Source of the DNA: Pseudomonadota bacterium
Lineage (GTDB): Bacteria; Myxococcota; Bradymonadia; UBA4248
Assembly (NCBI GenBank): GCA_017629415.1
Contig: JAGBXG010000525.1
Coordinates: forward strand, 1-5,005
DNA: 5,005 bases
Direction of reading: 5' to 3'
Below the pieces are notes generated by a model. The model saw nothing but the letters and a program-made list of their open reading frames with translations. It was not told where the DNA came from and made no database searches. Positions within the stretch are counted from its first letter, which is position 1, and the number at the start of each line of letters is the position of its first letter. A program made the position numbers and the translations under genes. Shown one piece after another: positions 1 to 5,005 of this stretch.

Positions 1-1279
1 CAATGTGGAACGGACCTTTGTAAAGATACATATCCACGAAAGTTTCGTTCGTTTCCTTGAGTTTCATGAATACTGAAGCATTGGCCCCCCCCCAACCAGC
101 TTCTAGACCGATATAAAGTCGGTAAGGCTGTTTGGCAATTGCAAGCCAGCGGAAAGAAAGACCAACCATGACGTTGAACATTTCAGGAGGATAGCCGCTA
201 TTGTTCAAATCTGTTTTCACACCGGTCGTCAATGCGGAAGCAGCAATATTAACAATTTGCCCACGAACATAGAAACCAAGTTGCATATTATGCGGCAAAT
301 TAAACATACCGCTAGCACGAAGATGGAAGGGCAACGGTGCAAAACCATTGCTGATTTTGCCATGATCTCCAACGCAATTTTGCCATTGGCAGTTTTCGAC
401 TTTATCTGAAACAAAGCCAACCCCTGTACCAATCATCACAGAGAACTGGAACAATGGATCACCGTATGATTCAACTATTTCTTCTTGCGGCAATCCTTCA
501 CATTCACCAACCATCACAGTAGTCAGCGGCTGAATCGATGAAGAGACATTCGCCACCACTTCGCCGGCACGATTGCGAGCCTCAATATAATACTGAACAC
601 GTCCGCCAGTTGTTGCCATACCAGGAATAATGGCAACAAGCTGATCCGTCGTTTGAAGAGCAGGCTGCATTTCAAGAGTTTCAAAACCACTGTCGCCTGC
701 CGCATAATGCAATGTCACGCGATAAATATCGGGATGTGCAGGAACCGTTGCGCGAACTTCCATAGGCACGCATCGGTTATTAGAAACAATTGCATCGTGT
801 TTGATTTCGGGTTTTGCCTGTGCCAAAACGATGGCGGCAGATTTAGGCGCCGTCGCAATGGCCTTGCGCGCACGATCCAAAATCGCTTCAAGCTCTGAAG
901 TGCGATAATCGTTAGGAATAACGACATCTTTATTGAGCGTCAATGCTTTCAGAAATGCGGAAAAAGCACGCTCATCGGCAATAGCTGGAGCCGAATCTTT
1001 AAAACGGCCATAACTCACAACACCTTGTGCAATAAATATATTGGCAGCACTAGGCTCGCTGATACCAAGCGTCTCAACAATTTGAACAGCTTGAAGCAGC
1101 TTATTGTCAGCCGACTCTAGTTCAAAAAAGTCATAGTCCTCCATCGCTGAACGCGTCAGTTCAACGGCCAAAGGAAATCCTGTGTTTTGCGCTGAAGCCA
1201 TACTCAATGGCATAACGGTCAAAAACAGCAGAAATACGAGAAAACTCAGTCTTGTAGCGAGTTTTGAACGGACACTCAT
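1..1279 (-). CDS. Outer-membrane beta-barrel protein with TPR-like and Ig-like N-terminal domains (C-terminus outside window)
   Basis: The reading frame is open from an ATG at 1279 to the left edge, giving 426 residues without a stop. An AGAGG ribosome site lies 8 nt before the ATG. Residues 1-30 form a signal peptide (hydrophobic core 11-26, cleavage after A-S-A), so the protein is exported. Residues 31-150 are helical, with alternating Ala/Leu helices resembling TPR-like units. Residues 168-260 look like an Ig/fibronectin-type beta domain, with alternating strands and a YYIEARNRAGE stretch at 230-240. Cys170 and Cys260 flank this domain and may pair. From about 275 onward the sequence has alternating aromatic/hydrophobic strands (FQFSVMIGTGVGFV, LGFYVRGQIV, YRLYIGLEAGWG) typical of an outer-membrane barrel. 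Cys297 and Cys302 sit in a probable loop. The architecture is familiar from Myxococcota-like genomes, but the role is unknown: surface adhesin, channel or scaffold are all possible. A G9 tract lies at codons 396-399. The gene follows a terminator and has its own candidate promoter. Confidence 0.85.
   Translation of the reverse strand, partial: MSVRSKLATRLSFLVFLLFLTVMPLSMASAQNTGFPLAVELTRSAMEDYDFFELESADNKLLQAVQIVETLGISEPSAANIFIAQGVVSYGRFKDSAPAIADERAFSAFLKALTLNKDVVIPNDYRTSELEAILDRARKAIATAPKSAAIVLAQAKPEIKHDAIVSNNRCVPMEVRATVPAHPDIYRVTLHYAAGDSGFETLEMQPALQTTDQLVAIIPGMATTGGRVQYYIEARNRAGEVVANVSSSIQPLTTVMVGECEGLPQEEIVESYGDPLFQFSVMIGTGVGFVSDKVENCQWQNCVGDHGKISNGFAPLPFHLRASGMFNLPHNMQLGFYVRGQIVNIAASALTTGVKTDLNNSGYPPEMFNVMVGLSFRWLAIAKQPYRLYIGLEAGWGGANASVFMKLKETNETFVDMYLYKGPFHI
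85..93 (-). repeat. Homopolymer G9 tract inside the barrel gene
   Basis: Nine consecutive C on the plus strand read as G9 in the coding strand. They span the codons TGG GGG GGG GCC for Trp396 to Ala399. A one-base gain or loss would shift the frame inside the barrel. Tracts of this length in surface-protein genes are known phase-variation sites in other bacteria; here that role is inference only. Confidence 0.7.
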
Positions 1280-1302
1280 GGCAAAGACCTCTGATATATT
1301 TG

Positions 1303-1335
1303 AAAAAAACCCCGTCTCATCGTGATGAAACAGGG
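1303..1335 (-). terminator. Intrinsic terminator of the lipoprotein/OmpA operon
   Basis: On the minus strand, CCCTGTTTCATC (1335-1324) pairs along its full 12 nt with GATGAGACGGGG (1321-1310). Two of the pairs are G-U, and only the AC loop separates the arms (effectively a CACG tetraloop). Seven T residues follow at 1309-1303. This is a textbook rho-independent terminator. It lies 127 nt after the OmpA-family stop codon and 23 nt before the barrel gene start, so it ends transcription coming from the operon. It overlaps the candidate start point of the barrel-gene promoter. Confidence 0.88.
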
Positions 1336-1338
1336 CGA

Positions 1339-1367
1339 TTTATAGAGATTTTATCGTTTGGTGTGAA
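1339..1367 (-). promoter_or_regulatory. Candidate sigma-70 type promoter of the barrel gene
   Basis: TTCACA (1367-1362) and TATAAA (1344-1339) are separated by exactly 17 nt. Each hexamer has a single mismatch to consensus. The expected start point, near 1332, falls inside the first arm of the terminator hairpin. A transcript from here would lose its outer C-G pairs and have a leader of about 50 nt before the AGAGG site and ATG at 1279. Confidence 0.6.
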
Positions 1368-1461
1368 GAACGATTTTGGGAAAATGAGCTTCCTCGCTCC
1401 ACATTTCAAAAGAGATCAAAAAAGCTGCATTTTCATTCGTATTTATCACAATATCCTAAAT

Positions 1462-2649
1462 TTATCTTTGTGTGATGCGAAGCTCGACGCGACGGTTATT
1501 GGCGCGGCCTTCCGCCGTATCGTTCGTATCAATGGGTTTGTCGGGACCAAAGCCCGCGGAAACCATACGTTTCTTATCGATACCACGCTTGATGAGTTCC
1601 TGCATGACGCTCTTGGCACGACCTTGTGAGAGTTTGACGTTGCTCTTATAACGACCGGAGCTGTCCGTATGACCTTCAATCGAAATATGAATGGTCGGAT
1701 TCTCCTTGAGCACATCCGCAATTTCATTAAGAAGCGGTTCGCTCTTCGCGAGAACTTTCGTTTTATTCGTTGCAAAGAAGAATTGCTCCTTAAGCTCGAT
1801 TTGCGTATCGGTAACAACAATATATTTGCGAGGCGGCGGACAGCCGTTTTCTTCAACAAGACCTTTTTCAAACGGACATTTATCGGCACCTGTACAGTTG
1901 GTAAAGGCTGCTGCCATGTTTTTCTCGCTGACCCAGGGATCACAAACAGTATCCCGGTCACTGTCAGGATTGGGACAACCTTGGTACTCTGCAAGACCAT
2001 GAACATCTTCGCAAAGATCTGTATTTTTGCATGTCCGGGCAAATTCTTTCTCAAGGCCTGCTGTTTTGACCCATTTATTACAAAGACCATCACCATCCGT
2101 ATCGGGATTGGAACATCCAGCATAAGCCAGTTCGCCCTGTTCATTCGGACAAGAATCTACACCCTTACAGGAAAAAGCAGATGTCAAACCAGATTCCGAA
2201 ACCCAAGCATCACAAACACCATCACCATCCGTATCGGGATTGGGACAACCAAAATATTGCTTAACACCCGGTGTGTCGGGACATTTGTCCTCCTGATCAA
2301 TAATGCCGTCTTTATCGCGATCTTGAGTCTTAGGATCCTGACAAAGAACATGCAAACTCTTAGAGTCAGCCTCTTTGATCATTTCATCGGCAAAAAGAAT
2401 ATGATCTTCGCCACGACGACCATTGCCATAGCTCAATTCCATACGGCCAAACTCTTCATGTGCACTTGCAAGCGCTAACTCACGAGGCGCACAACGATAA
2501 GCACGATCATGAATTTCATCGGCTTGCGCATGAATCTGTTCCTGCATGGAAGACAGCTTGATGCCATCCGCACAACCCATCGCTACCAGCGATGCACCCG
2601 CCATCGTCATGAAAATTAAACCTCGACGCCATTTCTTATCTGTATTCAT
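1462..2649 (-). CDS. OmpA-family lipoprotein with thrombospondin-type-3 repeats
   Basis: This 395-residue protein is predicted to be anchored in the outer membrane by its N-terminal lipid and to bind peptidoglycan with its C-terminal domain. Residues 1-25 are a lipoprotein signal (basic start, hydrophobic 11-24) ending in A-M-G and lipidated Cys26; Ala at -3 is slightly unusual. Residues 31-100 are helical and resemble the upstream small lipoprotein. Residues 106-270 hold a short TSP3 unit (DRDKDGIIDQEDKCPD) and then three Cys-rich repeats of about 45 residues beginning at Cys135, Cys179 and Cys225; their DxDxDG motifs usually bind calcium. Residues 285-393 are an OmpA C-terminal domain. Asp329 (in EGHTD) and Arg344 (in LSQGRAKSV) sit 15 apart, as do the diaminopimelate-binding Asp241 and Arg256 of E. 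coli OmpA. The start follows a GAGAG site 6 nt upstream and lies 15 nt after the preceding gene, so the two are cotranscribed. The family is secure; the exact role and the function of the repeats are not known. Confidence 0.93.
   Translation of the reverse strand: MNTDKKWRRGLIFMTMAGASLVAMGCADGIKLSSMQEQIHAQADEIHDRAYRCAPRELALASAHEEFGRMELSYGNGRRGEDHILFADEMIKEADSKSLHVLCQDPKTQDRDKDGIIDQEDKCPDTPGVKQYFGCPNPDTDGDGVCDAWVSESGLTSAFSCKGVDSCPNEQGELAYAGCSNPDTDGDGLCNKWVKTAGLEKEFARTCKNTDLCEDVHGLAEYQGCPNPDSDRDTVCDPWVSEKNMAAAFTNCTGADKCPFEKGLVEENGCPPPRKYIVVTDTQIELKEQFFFATNKTKVLAKSEPLLNEIADVLKENPTIHISIEGHTDSSGRYKSNVKLSQGRAKSVMQELIKRGIDKKRMVSAGFGPDKPIDTNDTAEGRANNRRVELRITQR
1971..2250 (-). repeat. Three-copy coding repeat (TSP3 variant) at DNA level
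   Basis: The three protein repeats leave visible DNA repetition. A 26-bp segment is identical at 2218-2243 and 2086-2111, 132 bp apart. A diverged third copy sits about 138 bp further on; it shares GGATTGGGACAACC (1967-1980) with the first copy (2237-2250). The identity suggests fairly recent duplication or recombination between repeat units, so copy number may vary between strains. Confidence 0.75.
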
Positions 2650-2664
2650 AAGATGCTCTCTTTC

Positions 2665-2991
2665 TTAATGATTCGCGTTAACCAATGGCGATACCCAAGG
2701 GGATTTCTGTGCTTTCTCTTCTGCTGCCGTAGCCATATCAATAGCCTTCTGAGCATAATCCGAACTATATCCAAACTGAGAATATCCCCAAAGCTCATCC
2801 GCCTTACGAAGATACTCTTGAGCCATCGTGTACTCATAAGGAGCACGCTCGGCCGCGTTTGCCGCTTCTGCTTTCTCAAGCGCTTCTTTCGCATCCGAAA
2901 TGCGACCTGTTGACAAAATCGGACCGCAACCCGTGGCCAACAGCAATACAGCCATCATGATTAACGCAAAATTGCGCCACTGCTGATTCAT
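2665..2991 (-). CDS. Small helical lipoprotein, DUF4398-like
   Basis: The protein has 108 residues. Residues 1-21 are a lipoprotein signal (WRNFALIMMAVLLLATG) followed by Cys22, so it should be lipid-anchored, probably in the outer membrane. The mature part is Ala/Glu/Lys-rich and helical (residues 31-96), with a periodic Ala pattern and conserved-looking aromatics (YEYTMAQEYLRKADELWGYS). It resembles small DUF4398 lipoproteins, which often neighbour or fuse to OmpA domains. I chose the ATG at 2991 because GGAG lies 9 nt upstream; an in-frame ATG at 3006 would add five residues and has only a weak AAAAGAA signal. A longer frame reaching 3090 is excluded because it starts upstream of the promoter. 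The gene is first in an operon with the OmpA-family lipoprotein. Its function is unknown; it may act as a partner or stabiliser of that protein. Confidence 0.85.
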   Translation of the reverse strand: MNQQWRNFALIMMAVLLLATGCGPILSTGRISDAKEALEKAEAANAAERAPYEYTMAQEYLRKADELWGYSQFGYSSDYAQKAIDMATAAEEKAQKSPWVSPLVNANH

Positions 2992-3019
2992 TTTATTTTG
3001 CTCCATTTCTTTTCTACGC

Positions 3020-3042
3020 GCATTAGGTAAAAAAATGCCTAA
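3020..3042 (-). promoter_or_regulatory. Small alternative hairpins in the operon leader
   Basis: In the untranslated leader of the lipoprotein operon, TTAGG (3042-3038) can pair with CCTAA (3027-3023). Alternatively GCATT (3038-3034) can pair with AATGC (3024-3020). The two 5-bp stems share bases and exclude each other. Both are short with an A/T-rich loop, so a regulatory role is only a possibility. Confidence 0.25.
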
Positions 3043-3052
3043 ACCACCTTTT

Positions 3053-3081
3053 ATTATACCAAATTCCCTAATTAATGTCAA
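3053..3081 (-). promoter_or_regulatory. Consensus sigma-70 type promoter of the lipoprotein/OmpA operon
   Basis: TTGACA (3081-3076), a 17-nt spacer and TATAAT (3058-3053) match the consensus at all twelve positions with optimal spacing. The predicted start point is near 3046, giving a leader of about 55 nt to the ATG at 2991. A promoter this strong suits abundant outer-membrane lipoproteins. It begins 27 nt after the stop codon of the upstream secreted-protein gene. Confidence 0.85.
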
Positions 3082-3107
3082 ACACCACACCCAAGCTCAA
3101 AACCACT

Positions 3108-3635
3108 TCACTTCATCGATATCGCCTCAATCAGTGTCAAAAGACGACGCGATATCACCGGCTCAGACGTCCCCTTCGGAGCCCAAGTTACAAAAGATAC
3201 CACCCGAAATGAATCCTGAAGCTTCATCAAACATCCATAATAATCATACACCACTTCGCCAAACGTCACCTCAGTTTTATATCCTGCTTCACCACCGCAA
3301 AAAGGTGCCATCCAACCCTTCTCTTCACCCTTGACCTTACCGCCCCACCCCGTGGCCAACGCCTCCGTGTAAAGTTTCACAATCGCCCGTATATCCTGAC
3401 CTTTCAGCCCATCCACAATCCCTTCTGTCACCATCACAGACACCAAAACTTCCTCATCACCACGCCCATATACCCAAGCTCGCGAGGGCACACTACCGGC
3501 AAACGTCTGCATCTGACGCACTGACCAGTGCGGCGGTGTCTTTATCTCAATATCAGCATAACTCTCCTGAGACAGACAAACCGTTGGAAACAAAAAACTA
3601 AGCACAACACTAAGCAATAAAACAATATGGCGCAT
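3108..3635 (-). CDS. Uncharacterised secreted (periplasmic) protein
   Basis: I do not recognise this 175-residue protein. Residues 1-22 form a signal peptide (MRHIVLLLSVVLSFLF, then PTVCLS), with likely cleavage before Gln23. Cys20 does not sit in a lipobox, as Val precedes it. The mature part (about 153 residues) begins with IKTPPHWSVRQ, has alternating strands (WVYGRGDEEVLVSVMV at 55-70), a Gly/Lys/Trp-rich middle (GWGGKVKGEEKGW), two cysteines (Cys113 and Cys135) that could form a disulfide, and a closing helix (RRLLTLIEAI). The order strand, helix, strands, final helix faintly recalls Mog1/PsbP-like small domains, but this is a weak guess. The ATG at 3635 was chosen because the signal peptide starts there and GGA lies about 10 nt upstream; the frame is open up to 3734 but without a ribosome site. 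No terminator follows, so transcripts may run into the lipoprotein operon. Confidence 0.75.
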   Translation of the reverse strand: MRHIVLLLSVVLSFLFPTVCLSQESYADIEIKTPPHWSVRQMQTFAGSVPSRAWVYGRGDEEVLVSVMVTEGIVDGLKGQDIRAIVKLYTEALATGWGGKVKGEEKGWMAPFCGGEAGYKTEVTFGEVVYDYYGCLMKLQDSFRVVSFVTWAPKGTSEPVISRRLLTLIEAISMK

Positions 3636-3702
3636 GAATGAAGATTCCAAATCTGAAAGAAAAAAGATGACAAAAGCGTTTCTGTGAAGAAAACTAAAAT
3701 AA

Positions 3703-3718
3703 TGCCGAAATTCCGGCA
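3703..3718. promoter_or_regulatory. Inverted repeat upstream of the secreted-protein gene
   Basis: TGCCG and CGGCA flank a 6-nt AAATTC centre. The element lies 68 nt before the ATG at 3635, within the predicted leader of that gene. It could be a repressor-type operator or a small RNA hairpin; there is no direct evidence for either. Confidence 0.3.
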
Positions 3719-3729
3719 AATCCCTTTTT

Positions 3730-3757
3730 GTCATACCACCGGACGCAATTCAATCAA
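3730..3757 (-). promoter_or_regulatory. Possible extended -10 promoter of the secreted-protein gene
   Basis: TTGATT (3757-3752), a 16-nt spacer and TATGAC (3735-3730) preceded by TGG form an imperfect -35 with an extended -10. The predicted leader is about 90 nt. The match is modest, so this is the best candidate rather than a firm call. Confidence 0.3.
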
Positions 3758-3765
3758 ACTATGGA

Positions 3766-3794
3766 TTGCACCAAATCAAAGCGTGGCGTATTAA
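3766..3794 (+). promoter_or_regulatory. gpmI: Possible weak promoter of gpmI
   Basis: TTGCAC (3766-3771) and TATTAA (3789-3794) are spaced by 17 nt. They match consensus at three and four positions respectively. The predicted start near 3801 would place the 16-bp inverted repeat and the tandem duplication in the gpmI leader. Confidence 0.25.
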
Positions 3795-3812
3795 CGCGCC
3801 GGCTTTCAGCGC

Positions 3813-3828
3813 GACAGCTGAAGCTGTC
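3813..3828. repeat. Perfect 16-bp inverted repeat in the divergent intergenic region
   Basis: GACAGCT and AGCTGTC are separated by GA (GACAGCTGAAGCTGTC). An overlapping alternative hairpin pairs TTCAGC (3805-3810) with GCTGAA (3817-3822). The palindrome could be an operator for gpmI, a leader hairpin, or one copy of a dispersed intergenic (REP-like) element; a single copy cannot tell these apart. Confidence 0.6.
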
Positions 3829-3830
3829 TA

Positions 3831-3858
3831 TCTTACCTCACAAATCTTACCTCACAAA
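3831..3858. repeat. 14-bp tandem duplication just before gpmI
   Basis: TCTTACCTCACAAA occurs twice head-to-tail (3831-3844 and 3845-3858), followed by TC, the start of a third copy. It ends two bases before the first possible gpmI ATG. It may be a simple slippage duplication or a doubled binding site. Confidence 0.85.
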
Positions 3859-3872
3859 TCATGGAGCCTCAA

Positions 3873-5005
3873 ATGCTTGAATCCCTTAAAAAAATAGATG
3901 TTGCACGCCCGGCAGGTCCCGTCTTTATCGTCGTCCTTGACGGTGTCGGCGAAGGCCGCAAAGACGAAAGCGATGCCGTGTTCATGGCTCGCACGCCCGT
4001 CTTCGATATGCTCGACAATATTGCCCAGAAAACTTTCCTCTATGCGCACGGCACCCACGTCGGTATGCCCACAGATGCCGATATGGGCAACAGCGAAGTC
4101 GGTCACAATGCCCTCGGCGCCGGCCGCGTCTTCTCCCAAGGCGCCCGTCTCGTCGATGAAGCCGTTCAAAGCGAACGCCTCTATACCACCGAAACATGGA
4201 ACTGGCTCCTCGACCCAGTCGTCAACGATGCCAAAACCCTCCATTTCATCGGCTTGCTCAGCGACGGGAACGTCCATTCCCACATCGATCACCTGATCTC
4301 CATGATCCGTCACGCCGATGCGGCAAACGCCAAATCCGTCTGCATCCACCCGTTGCTCGACGGCCGCGATGTCGGCGCCACCACTGCCCTAGTCTATATT
4401 GATAAACTCGAAGCTGTCCTTGCCGAAATCAATGCCAAAGGCAACCGCGATTACCGCATCGCCTCAGGCGGCGGCCGCATGATTACCACCATGGATCGCT
4501 ATGAAGCCGACTGGAGTATCGTCGAACGCGGCTGGAAAGCCCACGTCCTGGGCGATGCTCGCGCTTTTGACAGCGCGCGTCAGGCCATCGAAACTTTCCG
4601 CGCCGAAACCGAAGGCATTTCAGACCAAAATCTGCCCGCTTTCGTCATCACGCGTGATGGCAAACCCGCCGGCACTATCGAAGACGGCGACTCCGTCATC
4701 ATGTTCAACTTCCGCGGTGACCGTGCCATCGAAATTTCTCGCGCGTTCGACGATGAAACCTTCACCAAATTCGACCGCGTCCGTCGTCCTGCCGTTCGCT
4801 ATGCCGGCATGATGGAATACGACGGCGATGCCCACATCCCCGGCCACTACCTCTTCGCACCACCCGCCATCGATCGCACCATGGGCGAATACATGTGCGC
4901 CACCGGACTGCGCACCCTGGCCGCCGCCGAAACCCAAAAATTCGGCCATGTCACCTATTTCTGGAACGGCAATCGCTCGGGATACTTCAACGAATCCCTC
5001 GAAAA
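3873..5005 (+). CDS. gpmI: 2,3-bisphosphoglycerate-independent phosphoglycerate mutase (C-terminus outside window)
   Basis: The enzyme interconverts 3- and 2-phosphoglycerate in glycolysis and gluconeogenesis in the cytoplasm, through a phosphoserine intermediate and two metal ions, usually manganese. The window holds 377 residues of a protein normally about 510-560 long. Visible active-site parts are metal ligand Asp23 (VVLDGVG), catalytic Ser74 (DMGNSEVGHNALGAGR), His135 (DGNVHSH), Asp163-Asp166 (LLDGRD), Arg202 and Arg209 (GGGRMITTMDRY), Arg281 and Arg284 (FRGDR) and Lys356 (ETQKFGHVTYFWNGNRSG). The C-terminal metal ligands lie outside. The KFGHVTxFWNGNRSGYF stretch and several others match the plant/trypanosomatid branch rather than the E. 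coli or Bacillus form, judged from memory. I prefer the ATG at 3873 because GGAG lies 6 nt upstream; the in-frame ATG at 3861 has no ribosome site. Sampled lines here run about 62% G+C, with mostly C-ending codons, unlike the genes to the left. The gene is divergent from the secreted-protein gene, and the regulation suggested by the upstream repeats is unproven. Confidence 0.95.
   Translation, partial: MLESLKKIDVARPAGPVFIVVLDGVGEGRKDESDAVFMARTPVFDMLDNIAQKTFLYAHGTHVGMPTDADMGNSEVGHNALGAGRVFSQGARLVDEAVQSERLYTTETWNWLLDPVVNDAKTLHFIGLLSDGNVHSHIDHLISMIRHADAANAKSVCIHPLLDGRDVGATTALVYIDKLEAVLAEINAKGNRDYRIASGGGRMITTMDRYEADWSIVERGWKAHVLGDARAFDSARQAIETFRAETEGISDQNLPAFVITRDGKPAGTIEDGDSVIMFNFRGDRAIEISRAFDDETFTKFDRVRRPAVRYAGMMEYDGDAHIPGHYLFAPPAIDRTMGEYMCATGLRTLAAAETQKFGHVTYFWNGNRSGYFNESLE

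Noticed and set aside
1446..2144. Minus-strand open frame of 232 codons overlapping the OmpA-family gene
   Set aside because: It is a +1/+2 shadow in the same strand, Arg/Ser-rich with no recognisable fold, and would begin inside the TSP3 repeats.
1840..2250. CRISPR-like or minisatellite array
   Set aside because: The repeated segments are in frame within a coding gene, are spaced 132-138 bp and encode TSP3-like units; there are no short regular spacers.
1669..2478. Long plus-strand open frame (269 codons) opposite the OmpA-family gene
   Set aside because: It mirrors the repeat-containing coding strand, gives a low-complexity Ile/Thr/Phe/Arg-rich product with no domain, and has no ribosome site; the opposite frame is a clear OmpA protein.
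2992..3090. N-terminal extension of the small lipoprotein to an ATG at 3090
   Set aside because: The extension covers the consensus promoter, so the mRNA would start downstream of this ATG, and the signal peptide would be internal.
3636..3734. N-terminal extension of the secreted protein to an ATG at 3734
   Set aside because: There is no ribosome site, and the extension would put 33 residues before a clear signal peptide; the ATG also overlaps the candidate -10 box.
3636..3872. tRNA, small RNA gene or mobile-element end in the divergent intergenic region
   Set aside because: No cloverleaf, no terminator-like T-run after a hairpin, and no transposase or matching terminal inverted repeats in the window.
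3852..4349. Minus-strand open frame of 165 codons opposite gpmI
   Set aside because: It is an antisense shadow of a well-conserved enzyme in a G+C-rich gene; the product has no family features.

Overview
The window looks like chromosomal DNA from a Gram-negative bacterium. Two lipoproteins, an OmpA-type peptidoglycan-binding protein with thrombospondin-type-3 (TSP3) repeats, and an outer-membrane barrel protein with a TPR-like plus Ig-like N-terminus together recall Myxococcota / Bradymonadales-type 'deltaproteobacteria'. This placement is inferred from architecture only. The moderate base composition (sampled lines of about 40-47% G+C in the minus-strand genes) is low for cultured myxobacteria, so an uncultured or host-associated relative is possible.

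Layout. Four genes lie on the minus strand, and one lies on the plus strand at the right edge. Read in the minus direction they are: (a) 3635-3108, a 175-residue secreted protein I do not recognise; (b) 2991-2665, a small helical lipoprotein of the DUF4398 type; (c) 2649-1462, an OmpA-family lipoprotein with three Cys-rich TSP3-like repeats; (d) 1279 to the left edge, an outer-membrane beta-barrel protein whose C-terminus is outside the window. On the plus strand, starting at 3873 (or 3861), is gpmI, a cofactor-independent phosphoglycerate mutase cut by the right edge.

Transcription. Genes (b) and (c) form a two-gene operon with a 15-nt gap. They are driven by an exact consensus sigma-70 type promoter (TTGACA, 17 nt, TATAAT; 3081-3053) and closed by a strong intrinsic terminator (1335-1303). 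A second good promoter (TTCACA, 17 nt, TATAAA; 1367-1339) sits directly upstream of that terminator. Its predicted start point falls inside the first arm of the hairpin, so gene (d) could be transcribed separately from the same spot where the operon ends. Genes (a) and gpmI diverge from a 237-nt region holding inverted repeats and a 14-bp tandem duplication.

Function. Genes (b), (c) and (d) look like a cell-envelope locus: lipoproteins tethering outer membrane to peptidoglycan beside an outer-membrane barrel. The N-terminal helical part of (c) resembles (b), which suggests related modules in neighbouring proteins. gpmI is glycolytic, resembles the plant/trypanosomatid branch of the family, and is clearly richer in G+C than its neighbours. 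I see no mobile element, CRISPR array, tRNA or rRNA. Nothing here proves a wholly new system; the least explained parts are the secreted protein (a), the TSP3 variant in (c), the G9 tract in (d) and the overlapping terminator/promoter.
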